Shown here: positions 45,728 through 55,702 of the stretch, in pieces
How the letters are laid out: each line of letters opens with the position of its first letter
How positions within the stretch are numbered: position 1 is the first letter of the stretch
From: Cyanodermella asteris
Lineage: Eukaryota; Ascomycota; Lecanoromycetes; Ostropales; Stictidaceae
Length of the DNA: 64,000 bases
Assembly: GCA_900618795.1 (NCBI GenBank)
Contig: UYJD01000004.1
Span: 161,289-225,288 of the forward strand
Direction of reading: 5' to 3'
Position numbers and translations under genes: made by a program
The notes under the pieces: generated by a model
The model's database searches: none
What the model was told of the DNA's origin: nothing
The model's input: only the letters and a program-made list of their open reading frames with translations

Positions 45728-46340
45728 CTAACTTTCGCTAGCTATCATCGCGCCTGTGTTTCGATACTCACCTGCTCCGTTGACGTGTGGCGATAAGTTG
45801 TCTGGAGTGTGCGTGCATACCAACGCGCGGCGAAAAAACCGTGATGAAACATGAGCTGCAGCATCGCTGAAGTCTCCGACCCTTTCGCGCAGACAACTTG
45901 GCTGCGCTTCACAATCACTCAGGCTGGACACGATAGTCAACAAGCAAATTTGGGCCGACAACAATGAGATGACTGCACCCAAAGTCAACAAAGCCGACCA
46001 CTGCCACCAGGAGTCCTCACGGTGACTCCGTCAATCAGGATGAGATGGCACGGATCCATGTTCACAAAAGTATACATGAGCATTCTGTGAGCTGACTTCA
46101 GTTCCGTTGAACGTTCTGTTACCAATCGTTCGGTAATGCTTCCTTCTATTTCTGGAAGCCTCAAGATGACCGAGATCCAGTCACAAATGGTGTTGACAAG
46201 AAAATATTGCTGTTTTGGGCTTTCAGACCTGGTGGTTGCTGATTGTGGGCAATTCAGCACCAGTCGCTTGAGAAACTGGCGAATGAAATTTGCCGGAGCG
46301 GCGGCTCCATGTGCTTCGTGTGGTTCCGTGCATGAGTGAA
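45728..46340 (-). pseudogene. unrecognised gene remnant with a membrane helix
   Basis: On the minus strand a frame without ATG runs from about 46340 to a stop at 45985. It looks protein-like (FIRQFLKRLVLN, then CDWISVILRLPEIEGS, later MLMYTFVNMDPCHLILIDGV). Just before the stop the neighbouring frame takes over with a clear hydrophobic segment (LLTLGAVISLLSAQICLLTI) and continues to 45728. This suggests a one-base frameshift around 46010 in a membrane protein. I do not recognise the family. Confidence 0.35.
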
Positions 46341-46656
46341 GCAGTAATGAGTGTGGTTGGCGTGAATCATGGTTGCTCGCGCCTCGACCGTTGCCCTGCG
46401 CAGCGGCGTCAATTGTGTCTTTTGAAGCTGAGATGCTCCGCTGAGCTCAATTTCCTTTCCACCCACTTCTGTACCTTCACCTCTCGGCGGAACCTACATC
46501 ACTCGTTCCATCATTCTTTCGAGTTCCTGCACATCGTCTCCCGCATTCCTCTACTTGACGTACCTCCTCCTAGCTCAATCTAGGACGCACTTGTTCACTT
46601 ATCACGCTTTGCAGAACACTTCAATAACTGAACCTGGTACACAAACCGCAATCAAC
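46341..46656. other. short intergenic region
   Basis: The presumed promoter and 5' UTR of the next gene. Pyrimidine-rich towards 46480-46600. Confidence 0.4.
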
Positions 46657-48210
46657 ATGCCACAAGGTAACGTTCTGAAACTGCAACACTTGACGGTCGT
46701 CAAAGAATCCGCTGACTTCTCAGACGCTCGCAAACAAGATCGTACTGCCACATCCTCACGACTCCGCACCTTGAAACTGAAAGTCGTGCGCAGTTTCGCT
46801 TCGCTGTTCCCCAAGCAGTTAGGCACCGGAACATGCCCAAGCTCCCTGCCTGATGCCTCTCAAACAAACACCACCTCCAGTGCCAACACCATCATCAAAG
46901 CCAACCTTAATGACCAACATAAATCTGCAAATCCAGTCTCAACTGGAACGAACCGCCTCGAACATGTCATGAAGCGGTTTCGGAGCAGCTATGACATTCT
47001 TCGTCCAAAGCTTCCTGGGCATTGGCTCAGGCCTTCGGACAAACACCATTCACAGCAGACCCTCTGCTCTACAAGAAGCAGCGTTGAGGCACCTGGCAGT
47101 CTTCCTCTCGATTCGACTAATCTGACCCCCCATGACCAAAGGCAGAGCAATGAGAGTAACTCAACTTGTCCCCAGGAGGGGCTCGCCGCAAGTTCGTCCT
47201 CATCCCTCGTTCAACAAGCCGCCTATGAAGTCTCCGTTCCGCTTCTTGACGTCCAAACAGAAGCGACGGTACAAGATTTGCAAGATGCCGATGCAACTGC
47301 CCAGTTTAGCCCACAACAAGATGTGAGCGACCAGCTTCCCAGCGATCATTTGCAGGAACCCACTTCTCACAGCCCATTCCTTGGTCACAGCAATGCACCA
47401 CAGGAAGCACCGAGCGATCCAACCGACGCCTCTACACTTGACTATGACATACCGACACCTAAAGATCAGGTCATGCCACGGAACAGCTCAGCACCCTCGG
47501 ATCTGTCGGAAATCTGGAGGGTGTTGTTCAAGAACGATCCTTCGGAGATCATGGGCGACTTTGTACTAAAGCCAAAGGGCAAACACTATGCATACCGGCC
47601 GGAACACACTTCCTCTACCGATCAAGAGCCTATCGAGAATGTGTTGTTCACTGACGAGACTTCAGTTGCTGTGCTGGGATCTACACTTGCACAAAAGAAA
47701 GCTATCGAAGAGCAGCCGGTACTCGAGCAGGAGCACATTGCCGAGAACAACGTCGTCGTTGAAGACGACTTGCCTGAAATTGGAGCACGGAACGACATCT
47801 GCGACGAGACGGTGTCGAAAAAGATTGCCGTTGAAGAGCCCTCAATTGAAGAGGCACGTCTGACCATTGGACTGTCAGCGAGTGGAGAAGAGGATTTGTC
47901 AACTACCAACGATGTGGATGAAGTCGAAGAGACAGCGGCCGATAGTACTGCAAACACCAACAATGTCGATGGAGTTCAGGAGACAGCTGTTGATAGCTCT
48001 GGAAGCTTTGAAAAGATTAAAAATGATGAGCAGCAGGAGGTTTCGGAGTTGAAGGAAGAGCTGACAGGAGCCCGCGCAGCTCACAAGGCATTTGTTCCCG
48101 ATGTTTTTGACGAGGAATATTCCGAGCGAAGAGCTCGATACGCGAAGAAGCATTCTGTACTGGTGGCAGCTCAAAGAGACTGGCGCGAAATCCTTTCGCG
48201 TAGGTATTGA
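46657..48210 (+). CDS. unknown protein, disordered and acidic
   Basis: A single exon of 517 residues starting at ATG 46657 (MPQGNVLKLQHLTVV). No family is recognised. The first 150 residues are basic with amphipathic pieces (RTLKLKVVRSFASLF, HVMKRFRSSYDILRP). The middle is S/T/P/Q-rich. The C-terminal 200 residues are strongly acidic, with an internal near-repeat (NNVDGVQETAVDSSG against TNDVDEVEETAADST). The end turns basic again (ERRARYAKKHSVLVAAQRDW). It is the first of three consecutive plus-strand unknown genes of similar composition. The length and absence of stops argue that it is a real gene. Confidence 0.6.
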   Translation: MPQGNVLKLQHLTVVKESADFSDARKQDRTATSSRLRTLKLKVVRSFASLFPKQLGTGTCPSSLPDASQTNTTSSANTIIKANLNDQHKSANPVSTGTNRLEHVMKRFRSSYDILRPKLPGHWLRPSDKHHSQQTLCSTRSSVEAPGSLPLDSTNLTPHDQRQSNESNSTCPQEGLAASSSSSLVQQAAYEVSVPLLDVQTEATVQDLQDADATAQFSPQQDVSDQLPSDHLQEPTSHSPFLGHSNAPQEAPSDPTDASTLDYDIPTPKDQVMPRNSSAPSDLSEIWRVLFKNDPSEIMGDFVLKPKGKHYAYRPEHTSSTDQEPIENVLFTDETSVAVLGSTLAQKKAIEEQPVLEQEHIAENNVVVEDDLPEIGARNDICDETVSKKIAVEEPSIEEARLTIGLSASGEEDLSTTNDVDEVEETAADSTANTNNVDGVQETAVDSSGSFEKIKNDEQQEVSELKEELTGARAAHKAFVPDVFDEEYSERRARYAKKHSVLVAAQRDWREILSRRY

Positions 48211-48529
48211 TCCTGGCGCTGACGGTACTTTTTGGAGGGAGACTGGTTGAGAAGGCACGAGGGCTCGCGAATGCGTGACGTTTTCGCCAGCCGTTGGGCA
48301 GGAGGCTCAAAGCAACGTAAGCCAGTGAAAGGGTAACAAATGAGTGTGAATCGCAAAATTTGGCAGGCTAGAATCGATTGACAGCACAACTGAAATTAAT
48401 TGTTTTTTATGGATTGAATTCGAGTTGTCGCGTGCTTTTGATTAGTCTGTTTGTGCCGCTGGCGCCCAACGACAGCCATGCACCAGAACCCGGTGCCTTT
48501 AGGCAGAAGTTGACAGCTTGAAATTTGTT
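48211..48529. other. short convergent intergenic region
   Basis: Shared 3' flank. AT-richer around 48390-48420, possibly polyadenylation signals. No gene. Confidence 0.35.
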
Positions 48530-48870
48530 TCACACAACAAGACTTTTGAACACCTCGTCCACTTGCTGAGCGAACCACTGCCAATTGACACCAACATTAT
48601 ACTGGAAATCGATGCAGAAGCTTCTTACGGTCAAGCTACTTTCCCATTGCTCCAACCCGTCGATGTGCACTGGTAGCATTAATCCGAATGTCGGACTTTG
48701 AGACATATACATGATATAGATGCACTCTGCAAAGCCCAACGTTGGTTGCCTGCTTCGCTTTCCCTGATTCTTAGCAGGGATTCCATATTCTGTCGGAACT
48801 TCGATCGGTCCAGGTGCCTTTTTGACATAGCGGAATGCCTGTGGTTGGCGAGTGCATTTGCTGAGAAGCG
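48530..48870 (-). pseudogene. unrecognised 3'-exon remnant
   Basis: The minus-strand frame is open for about 110 codons and ends at the TGA at 48530. It has strong protein character (KKAPGPIEVPTEYGIPAKNQ, later SPTFGLMLPVHIDGLEQWES, and WQWFAQQVDEVFKSLVV at the end). No ATG lies in frame before a stop near 48880. A further minus-strand frame at about 48880-48940 (VSEQVQAVGGNLKYIDCDN) could be a preceding exon, but no convincing start is seen. It is either the last exon of a gene with very short upstream exons or a truncated gene. Family not recognised. Confidence 0.4.
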
Positions 48871-49329
48871 TTAGCTATTGTCACAATCAATGTACTTTAA
48901 ATTGCCACCAACGGCCTGCACTTGCTCTGAAACTCTGTGCATAGCAGCATACTATGCACACTCGTGTTCGGTCATCTCTCGCATTGTCGAGCCTTCCTCA
49001 AATCCCCTTAGTATCTTTTGAAATCGGGTTCAGCTTGTAACCTTGGACATTCGCGAGTCCAACGACGTCCGGCCGAGACACCAGTACCCGTAGTGAGCGG
49101 CACAATTGAGAAAAAAATAGCAAAGACTCATACCCGGCGTTGCTCATTCACACTGATTTCCTTGGCAGTCGAAATGCTCTCATTCTGCTCCCAATCACAA
49201 CAAAATCATCGCGCTGCATCTTTCAGAGCACAACACCCGAACGCAACATGGTACTTGCGATTGCACACGTCGCGAGCAAAAGTCAGTCTCCCATTACACC
49301 GTACCAGTCAATACTGACCGTCCCAGAAG
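48871..49329. other. intergenic region
   Basis: Lies between the minus-strand remnant and the next plus-strand gene. Possible short exon on the minus strand as noted. Nothing else. Confidence 0.35.
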
Positions 49330-49995
49330 ATGAAGCAAATTTTTGAGCACAACTTGGAGCCATCGGAGGATTACGATGCCCAGCTCACCGCGCAGCCTAC
49401 GCCAGAGGACAAAAGACAGGGCATGTTCGACAAGCTTGCCACAAACACCGCGGCTGGCTTCAAATCGATGGCACGGAGGGTATCATCCACAGGACTGGCG
49501 CGAAAGAGCAGAGACTTCAGCGCCATGAGCGGCGGCACCCCTGAACCCAGCAGTATTGACGAGGGGCAGGACAAGCAATCCGTCGACTCAGTGGAAATTC
49601 CTAGGCCGCTTGCGTTCGCTCCTCGTCGGGAACATGTTTACAGCGATTCGGAGCCTTCGGATAACACATCGCCGCCCTTGGTCAGATACAAGTCCACAGG
49701 CACATTAATCGCCAGCGCATCTTCTGGGCATGCGGCCGCGGAACCGCCGAGCCCTTTCATTCGCCGTGTCGCATCCAGAGCGCCAAATCTCAACGACATC
49801 GGTTTCGGCAGGCCTTTTCAAGAGGAACTCGAGGCCTCTTCTTCCAGCTTCGCAAGACCGGCTGAGGATAGCGGCGGCTCCAGCATACCTATCAAGCGCA
49901 CCAGTGACCAGCAGAAGCCGGAGAGCGCAACGAGCGAAACAGCACAAACCAAGGGCACTCATCGTGGCATACTCACACCTTATCATAAGGTGTGA
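49330..49995 (+). CDS. unknown disordered protein
   Basis: A single exon of 221 residues from ATG 49330 (MKQIFEHNLEPSEDYDAQL). No domain is recognised. It is rich in S, P, R and E with several phosphorylation-like SP and RRVSS sites (ARRVSSTGLARKSRDFSA, SPFIRRVASRAP). It ends with GILTPYHKV. Similar composition to the genes on either side suggests a lineage-specific group, but no sequence identity between them is evident by eye. Confidence 0.5.
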   Translation: MKQIFEHNLEPSEDYDAQLTAQPTPEDKRQGMFDKLATNTAAGFKSMARRVSSTGLARKSRDFSAMSGGTPEPSSIDEGQDKQSVDSVEIPRPLAFAPRREHVYSDSEPSDNTSPPLVRYKSTGTLIASASSGHAAAEPPSPFIRRVASRAPNLNDIGFGRPFQEELEASSSSFARPAEDSGGSSIPIKRTSDQQKPESATSETAQTKGTHRGILTPYHKV

Positions 49996-50753
49996 GAGCT
50001 GCATCAGTGCTCAAGGCCAAGGCAGTATGTATGCATCATTCATGTGCGCCAATAGTGCACCGCTTTGCCTTGGCTAAGCTGAATTGACAACGAGAGCTCA
50101 GCTGATTGGGATTGATAGGATAGAATTTAATCAAAAACGTCATTTCGACCTTGCGGTTTTGTTGCATGAGGTTCTGTTTTTCCACCATACTTGAATGTAG
50201 AATGGCCTCTGAATTAAGCATAGCCAATTCGAGCACCTGTGCTGCCCCAGATGTGCGTCAATTGGCCGGGTGTAGCGTGTTTTATAAAACCTCAAACCTG
50301 CATCAAGGCGGAACTGTGAATCTCTGTAGTAACTTTCGTAGACCTGCCCGGATGGCTGCGGAAATAGTACAGGCGGCGTATAAATGATTGTAGGATGCGG
50401 GTTCGGAAGCTCAGTCTCGCAACGCGGTACTGACAAATTGATCGACGTAGGTGCTCTGACCTCGCTTGGGGATCGCTTCTGCCCAGCAGGTCCCGTGCAT
50501 CGGAGTCATCCGTCCTGGTTGCTGTCGTTACCGACGCCGCTTGCTATTTTGGAGGTCGAACGTTCCCAATAGACTTCACACGCTCATTCCGGCCATCAAC
50601 AATTCTACACGTTAACATTCCTTCAAACCGCCTTTGTCAACGCACTCAAGACCACAAACAACGTACCCACCTTGACCGTTACCTTCGTTTTCATCTTCAA
50701 CGAGAGTTTGAGCTGATTTGTATTTTGACACCAACGGTCCTTTACATTCCAAT
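49996..50753. other. intergenic region
   Basis: The promoter of the following gene. No coding signal I can support. Confidence 0.4.
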
Positions 50754-51872
50754 ATGGCATACAGACTCGACTATGGTCTGGAGCAGTTGGACTGCGGCAT
50801 TTCCTTAGAGCCCAGAGGTCGCTGCAAGACCATTTTTGATGACCTCGTCTCTGGATTCCACGCACACATGCCAATGTACTGGACACCTAAGCCGGTGCGG
50901 AACTTCATCAGAGATGTCAGGGAGAGGAGGGAGGCAAGAAAGGCAAAGAAGGCACCAAGACCACTTCCCGTGCCTCCAATGGGCCCTTATGACATCAATC
51001 ATTGGTTCGAAGGCATGGCTCTGTCCCCGCAAGTCACAACATCGACAGAATGTCCAGTCACGGATCCCAATTCGACCGCTGCTCTGGACTTCTCTTTCGG
51101 TGAGATCGGCGGCTCTGCGAACTGGGCAGCTGTCGACTCAGTCTCTGGAAGCGTGCTTGTTGCCCCTCACGTATCATGCCAGCTTGGGAACCCATCGACT
51201 GGTAGCATTCAAGCTGGCGGGGCCTCTGCATCGGTTATCTCTCTCCCAGTGACTCTTCGCACTTCGTCTGCAACGCTCCAGCAGGCAAGCGGACCAGTCG
51301 CATCAACTATGCCACGTTCACCAGCAGACCACGAAGAGCTGATGGCACGCTATGAATTGTTCCGACGGCGGAGCAGCACTTATCTGCGCGATCTTGTCAA
51401 GATTGGTGAAGGTCCTGTCGAGCTTTGGGCTGGCCAAGTCGACGCAACACTCAAGGCGATCGATGGTTGTTTGTCCTTTTTGGAGGTTGAAGACTTCCCG
51501 AACGGATTGCAGCCTTCCGATCCCAGACAAGCTGATGTTGAGAAGACTAGTCGTGTTTTCGATGCCGCTCAAAAGCTTCAGCGATCTGTTTCGCCCCGCG
51601 ATGTCAACCAGACCATCGAGGAAACGCATACAACTAGGAAAATCTCAATTCGGCGCAGGCTGCACCAAAGAAAGCTGACTCCGTATTATGAGCCGGCACG
51701 TGCTGCGGGAACCGATGGTGGGACGAGATTGATGGAGGCCGTCAGCACAGTCGAGGATCAGCAGATTGAGGAGCCGCGTCGACCACTGCGTCGCATTAAA
51801 GCCAGGATCGCCGATGCGTCGATTGCGGTGAAAAGAAGCATGAACAAGATAGTGGCAAAGTCCAGCAGCTGA
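50754..51872 (+). CDS. unknown protein with basic C-terminus
   Basis: A single exon of 372 residues from ATG 50754 (MAYRLDYGLEQLDCG). No family is recognised. It has a folded-looking N-terminal 100 residues (FDDLVSGFHAHMPMYWTPKP, then a basic helix RDVRERREARKAKKAP), a Ser/Thr/Ala-rich middle, and a helical segment at about 210-300 (HEELMARYELFRRRSSTYL..., VELWAGQVDATLKAIDGCLSFLEVEDF). The C-terminus is basic (RRPLRRIKARIADASIAVKR). Likely a real, perhaps lineage-specific gene. Confidence 0.6.
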   Translation: MAYRLDYGLEQLDCGISLEPRGRCKTIFDDLVSGFHAHMPMYWTPKPVRNFIRDVRERREARKAKKAPRPLPVPPMGPYDINHWFEGMALSPQVTTSTECPVTDPNSTAALDFSFGEIGGSANWAAVDSVSGSVLVAPHVSCQLGNPSTGSIQAGGASASVISLPVTLRTSSATLQQASGPVASTMPRSPADHEELMARYELFRRRSSTYLRDLVKIGEGPVELWAGQVDATLKAIDGCLSFLEVEDFPNGLQPSDPRQADVEKTSRVFDAAQKLQRSVSPRDVNQTIEETHTTRKISIRRRLHQRKLTPYYEPARAAGTDGGTRLMEAVSTVEDQQIEEPRRPLRRIKARIADASIAVKRSMNKIVAKSSS

Positions 51873-53244
51873 TGCAGTTGCTAGTACGGAGCATGACACC
51901 TGTGACAGTCTAAGGCTGACGAAGTCTGCAGACGAACACATCGACCTCGAAAGGAGGTATCGAGCAACTTGCTGAAACTCTTGGCCCCAAAAAGATCCGG
52001 CCGGCATGCCGTGATGATAACAGCAATGATTACAACGATGACGACGATCAAAATTTGATGAAATCCAAAACCCCGGCGGGTCTGAATATGAGTCTCACGG
52101 ACTGAAGCCAATTCGCATGTTGAATTTCACTGGTATGTTAAAGCATCATGAGGACATTGGTTGGTCCAGCTATTGGCGGCATTGAGCGCGTGCCCTCGAG
52201 GCGTGCGAACTGTCACCATGACCTGAGCCCGCCCAATGTCCCCATGGTGCTCTGACATTCCAGTGATGTTCACGTCTGTGGCTTTATAACATTGATGGCT
52301 TTGATGGCTGGGACTGGGAAACAACGGCGTTGATGACAAAGTCGATGAACGATACTTAATTGGGGCAATGGACGGTTGTGGGAAGTTCTGGTCGCTTAGT
52401 TAGTCTTGGTAGTCTCGTGTGGTATACGCGCAGGCTGTTCATACCAAGCAGTTCTACCAAAATGAGGGAATCTTCGTGTCCACCCACCTGACCTGCAAGC
52501 TGACCAGCAACCTCTCGTAGCACCGATTCTCCAGTCGCTCCCTTACCATGCCCTATACAGTATGTCCTGATGGTTCGCCTCTCAAAGTAATCGTGAAGTT
52601 TGGAGTTCGCAAGGGCGGTCGTCGCATCCCTGCCGGCTTAATAAGCAGAGACCGGGGGGCCGAAGTCTATTCATCACGTCCCATTGACGCCCACCGCAGC
52701 AGAAGCCATTTGTCATGGTGCAAATGGGCCTATGCTGCAGTCTGTCATTTGATATGCCTTGTCGATTCATGCAGCGACGTGATGACCCGCTTGAAAGTCC
52801 GACACGTGCAACGTCCCAACACGCACATGCATGCAAAGTGAGCGAGACGAGTGGCCCAAGACGAGAAAGGCAAAAGTCGTGACACAAGTACTTTAGCTTC
52901 TACTTGGACTGTTACGCGTGAAGGTACCTCGACAGATATTGTTGTGTGTATCTATGGAGCTTGAGACTAGCTTGCTTGGTAAGGTATCGTTCGAACTCGG
53001 TAACCAAGTCCTTGATCAATGACATTCAGCGGTATGCACACCCGTACGTGCGTTATAAATTCTATTCGCCCCTGGGCCCAAGAGCTCGAAAACGAATGTC
53101 GAATAAGTCTATGTATATCATATGAGGATATGGCCCCTCCCAATGCCCATTCAAGCCTCTTTCCCATAACGTCTTTTGGTCCCAGATCTTCGATCCGGTT
53201 CCTTGCCCACCTTCCTCCCTCGGCACTGACCCAGTACCAACTCT
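51873..53244. other. intergenic region
   Basis: Convergent 3' flanks. No supported gene. Open frames at 52548-52887 on both strands are shadows of each other. Confidence 0.4.
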
Positions 53245-54709
53245 TCAATACATCCCTGGAATCAGCTTCCACGGCACAGCCCGGCAGTACTCATCCCACT
53301 TGGCTCCGTACTTGCTCTTACACCGTGAGTCGTTGCGATCCATCCGATGCACCAACAGCGCTGTCAGATAGAAGAAATAGCTCCAAGGCAAAATGTGCCT
53401 CGTACTACAAGCCGCACACATCGCCGCCGCCATAATCATGTCTCCTAGATAGTTCACATGCCTGGCAGAACCCCACCATCCAGACGCCAGTAATAATGCG
53501 CGATGAACCTTGCCGTCCGTCGTGCTGTATTCGCACTCGATGTACTTCGCCCGCCGACCCCAGACGAGCATGGTACCTCCTGATGAGCGGAAGGCGTCGC
53601 GTTGGTAATTGGCGGCGCGGAAGATGAAGTAGCCGAGCAGTCCGAGGACCGAAACAACCAAGGCTTGGTTATTGGTAAGATGTGTGGGATAACGAGCGAG
53701 ATACTGGGCTTGCAGGGTATAGAAAGTGGGGAGCCAGACGCTGTCGCCCCAAGCGAGGTAGAAGCCAAAGTGGTCGTGGCTGATGTCTGGGGTGCGAGTG
53801 TACCAAGCCTCGTTCCAGAAGAGGTCAAGGACATAGATGCCGTGCAGGAGTATGACTATCAGCATGGATTTGCTTATGTAGCCGTGGAGCTGGTATTGAT
53901 AGGCGGCGAAGGAAATATCGCTAGCGGGCCGGTCAGTACTGTTGCTGAATCCCGTGGCGATTGCTTACATCAATGTCCATGCCACAATGCCAGGTCTGGA
54001 GTTGTGAAACCATTTCCAATCCCAGTCTCTGCCAAAGCGTGGGTTGAGTTCGATGCCGGCCCAGAAGTCGAATATGAGGGAACCTGATACTGCGTCAGCT
54101 CGCAAGTAGGCCGCATCCACCTCAGTCTGGAACAAACTCACCTGAAAACTTCCTGTCTTCGGGATGCAAAGGGGCAAAGTATCCCTTCAGAAGCGCCGCA
54201 ACGGTCAAGAAAATGCTATAGCAATTCGCCGCAGTGATCAATCCCTGCCAGTTACGAGCAACGACTGTCGGATCAATATAGCCCAGCATTGTCGCGACGA
54301 GGAAAGCAACATGACTGACAATCCAAGCCGCAAGCCCATTCGTCGTATATCCGAGCAGATACCCGCCCGGCGTACGTTGTCCATGAACTCGCGGCCCCGG
54401 GAGGAAGGTATACAGGAGCGCCTGAAACAGAAGCCATGCAATGTAGCCCAGCGTGACAGCAGACGATGCTTGTGGGAAGTAGCGCCAAGTGAAGCTGACT
54501 GGACCTTTGCGGACCGCTGCGGAGAGAGTTGCGCTCAAAGAGCCGTGATAATGTTCGAGGGCGATCCAATTCATAATCGTCAGCCAGGGAGCGGAGACGA
54601 TAATCGCGAGGCCGCCGAGCGAGTTTCGTATGCCGGCGGTGGTCTTGCGGCCCCATTGAACGGTCGGAGCGAGTTTAGCTTCCATTTTTGTCGTAGTTGC
54701 AATTGTCAT
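53245..54709 (-). CDS. delta(7)-sterol reductase, DHCR7-like
   Basis: Three exons, 54142-54709, 53969-54083 and 53245-53920 (GTGAGT...ATCAG; GTAAGC...GCTAG). The product is 452 residues with about nine hydrophobic segments. It belongs to the ERG4/ERG24/DHCR7 sterol-reductase family: FDFWAGIELNPRFG (194-207), then WKWFHNSRPGIVAWTL, FWNEAWYTRTPDISHDHFG, YLAWGDSVWLPTFYTLQ, GYFIFRAANYQRDAFR, WGRRAKYIECEY, WWGSARHVNYLGD, HRMDRNDSRCKSKYG and a C-terminal AVPWKLIPGMY. The motifs agree with DHCR7 (7-dehydrocholesterol reductase, which removes the C7-8 double bond with NADPH in the ER) better than with Erg24 or Erg4. Most ascomycetes keep that double bond in ergosterol, so this gene suggests an altered or additional sterol product. 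The active-site and sterol-contact regions look intact. Confidence 0.85.
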
Positions 54710-55702
54710 TCGGCCACTGCGGTGGAGTTTGATGTTCGATACTTCGATACTTCGATGGAGCGATGAAGTGATGGGTCGCGACAGCGCGTCGCAGCCATAT
54801 CTTTATACTATAGTCCATCCTTCTCGGTCACAGACACCCAAGTGCTGATTCTGAGTAGACATCTCTTCAACTTTGTGACGTGTCTGCTGATTTGAGGACG
54901 ACGCTGGTCAGCTAACCACAACGCGTACTCGCGCCAAATTGATACTACTTGAAGCAATCGCCATGGAGCAATCTTCGTCCGACCACGCGTCGACGAGTAT
55001 CGAGGCTGGCATGGAGTGATGAAGGAGCTGGCGTTTCCGGAGGCTTAGAGAGCCTCAACACTCGACGTATGACGCCTTGACCATAAGAAAGAAGCTTTGT
55101 CACTTCGAATGAGTGGATAAGATACCCAAACCGTCAGGGCTACGGCAGGTAGACAAGCCCGAGGGTGATAGACTCCCGGTCGGGGCTTCGATTATGTGGA
55201 GCGGACCGGATAGCATGATCTGGCCCTGCTCGACATCTTGTGAGCGCAGTCTCCAGCGTGTCAGCAAGCACATCAGCTTCAGCTCGCGCATTGCGTAGTC
55301 AAGCTTGGTCAGGGTTAGACGTCTGACCGACTACCGCTTATGGAATTTGAAGATGCTCAGCCTCACTTGTGGCAGCGTAGGCAACGAGATCGGGACGGAC
55401 GTTAGCGGCAACCAACACACTACTTTAGCTGATTCAGCGGTCAGCATTGGTGGTCCGCCCGCTGGAGGCCCTCGCTGAAGCCAAGTACGTCAGCGCCTTC
55501 GCGACTCATGATAGTCGACTCAATGACATATCGTCGGCACTTGCACGCTGGTCCGAGTGCAGAAAGCAATGCTGGACAGGTCTGATATTGATACCTATTG
55601 CGGAGCCAGCTCGGACGAATTCGCTGTTCTGATGGAGTCTTGAGAGAATTCAGTACCGCATCCGCCCAGGTTCTAGCAGACGAAAGAGGTAATACTTGGG
55701 TT
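54710..55702. other. intergenic region
   Basis: The 5' flank of the sterol reductase, with a short direct repeat (CGATACTTCGATACTTCGAT) near 54736-54757. No gene. Confidence 0.4.

Noticed and set aside
54164-54766. 200-codon plus-strand ORF
   Set aside because: Antisense of the first exon of the sterol reductase.
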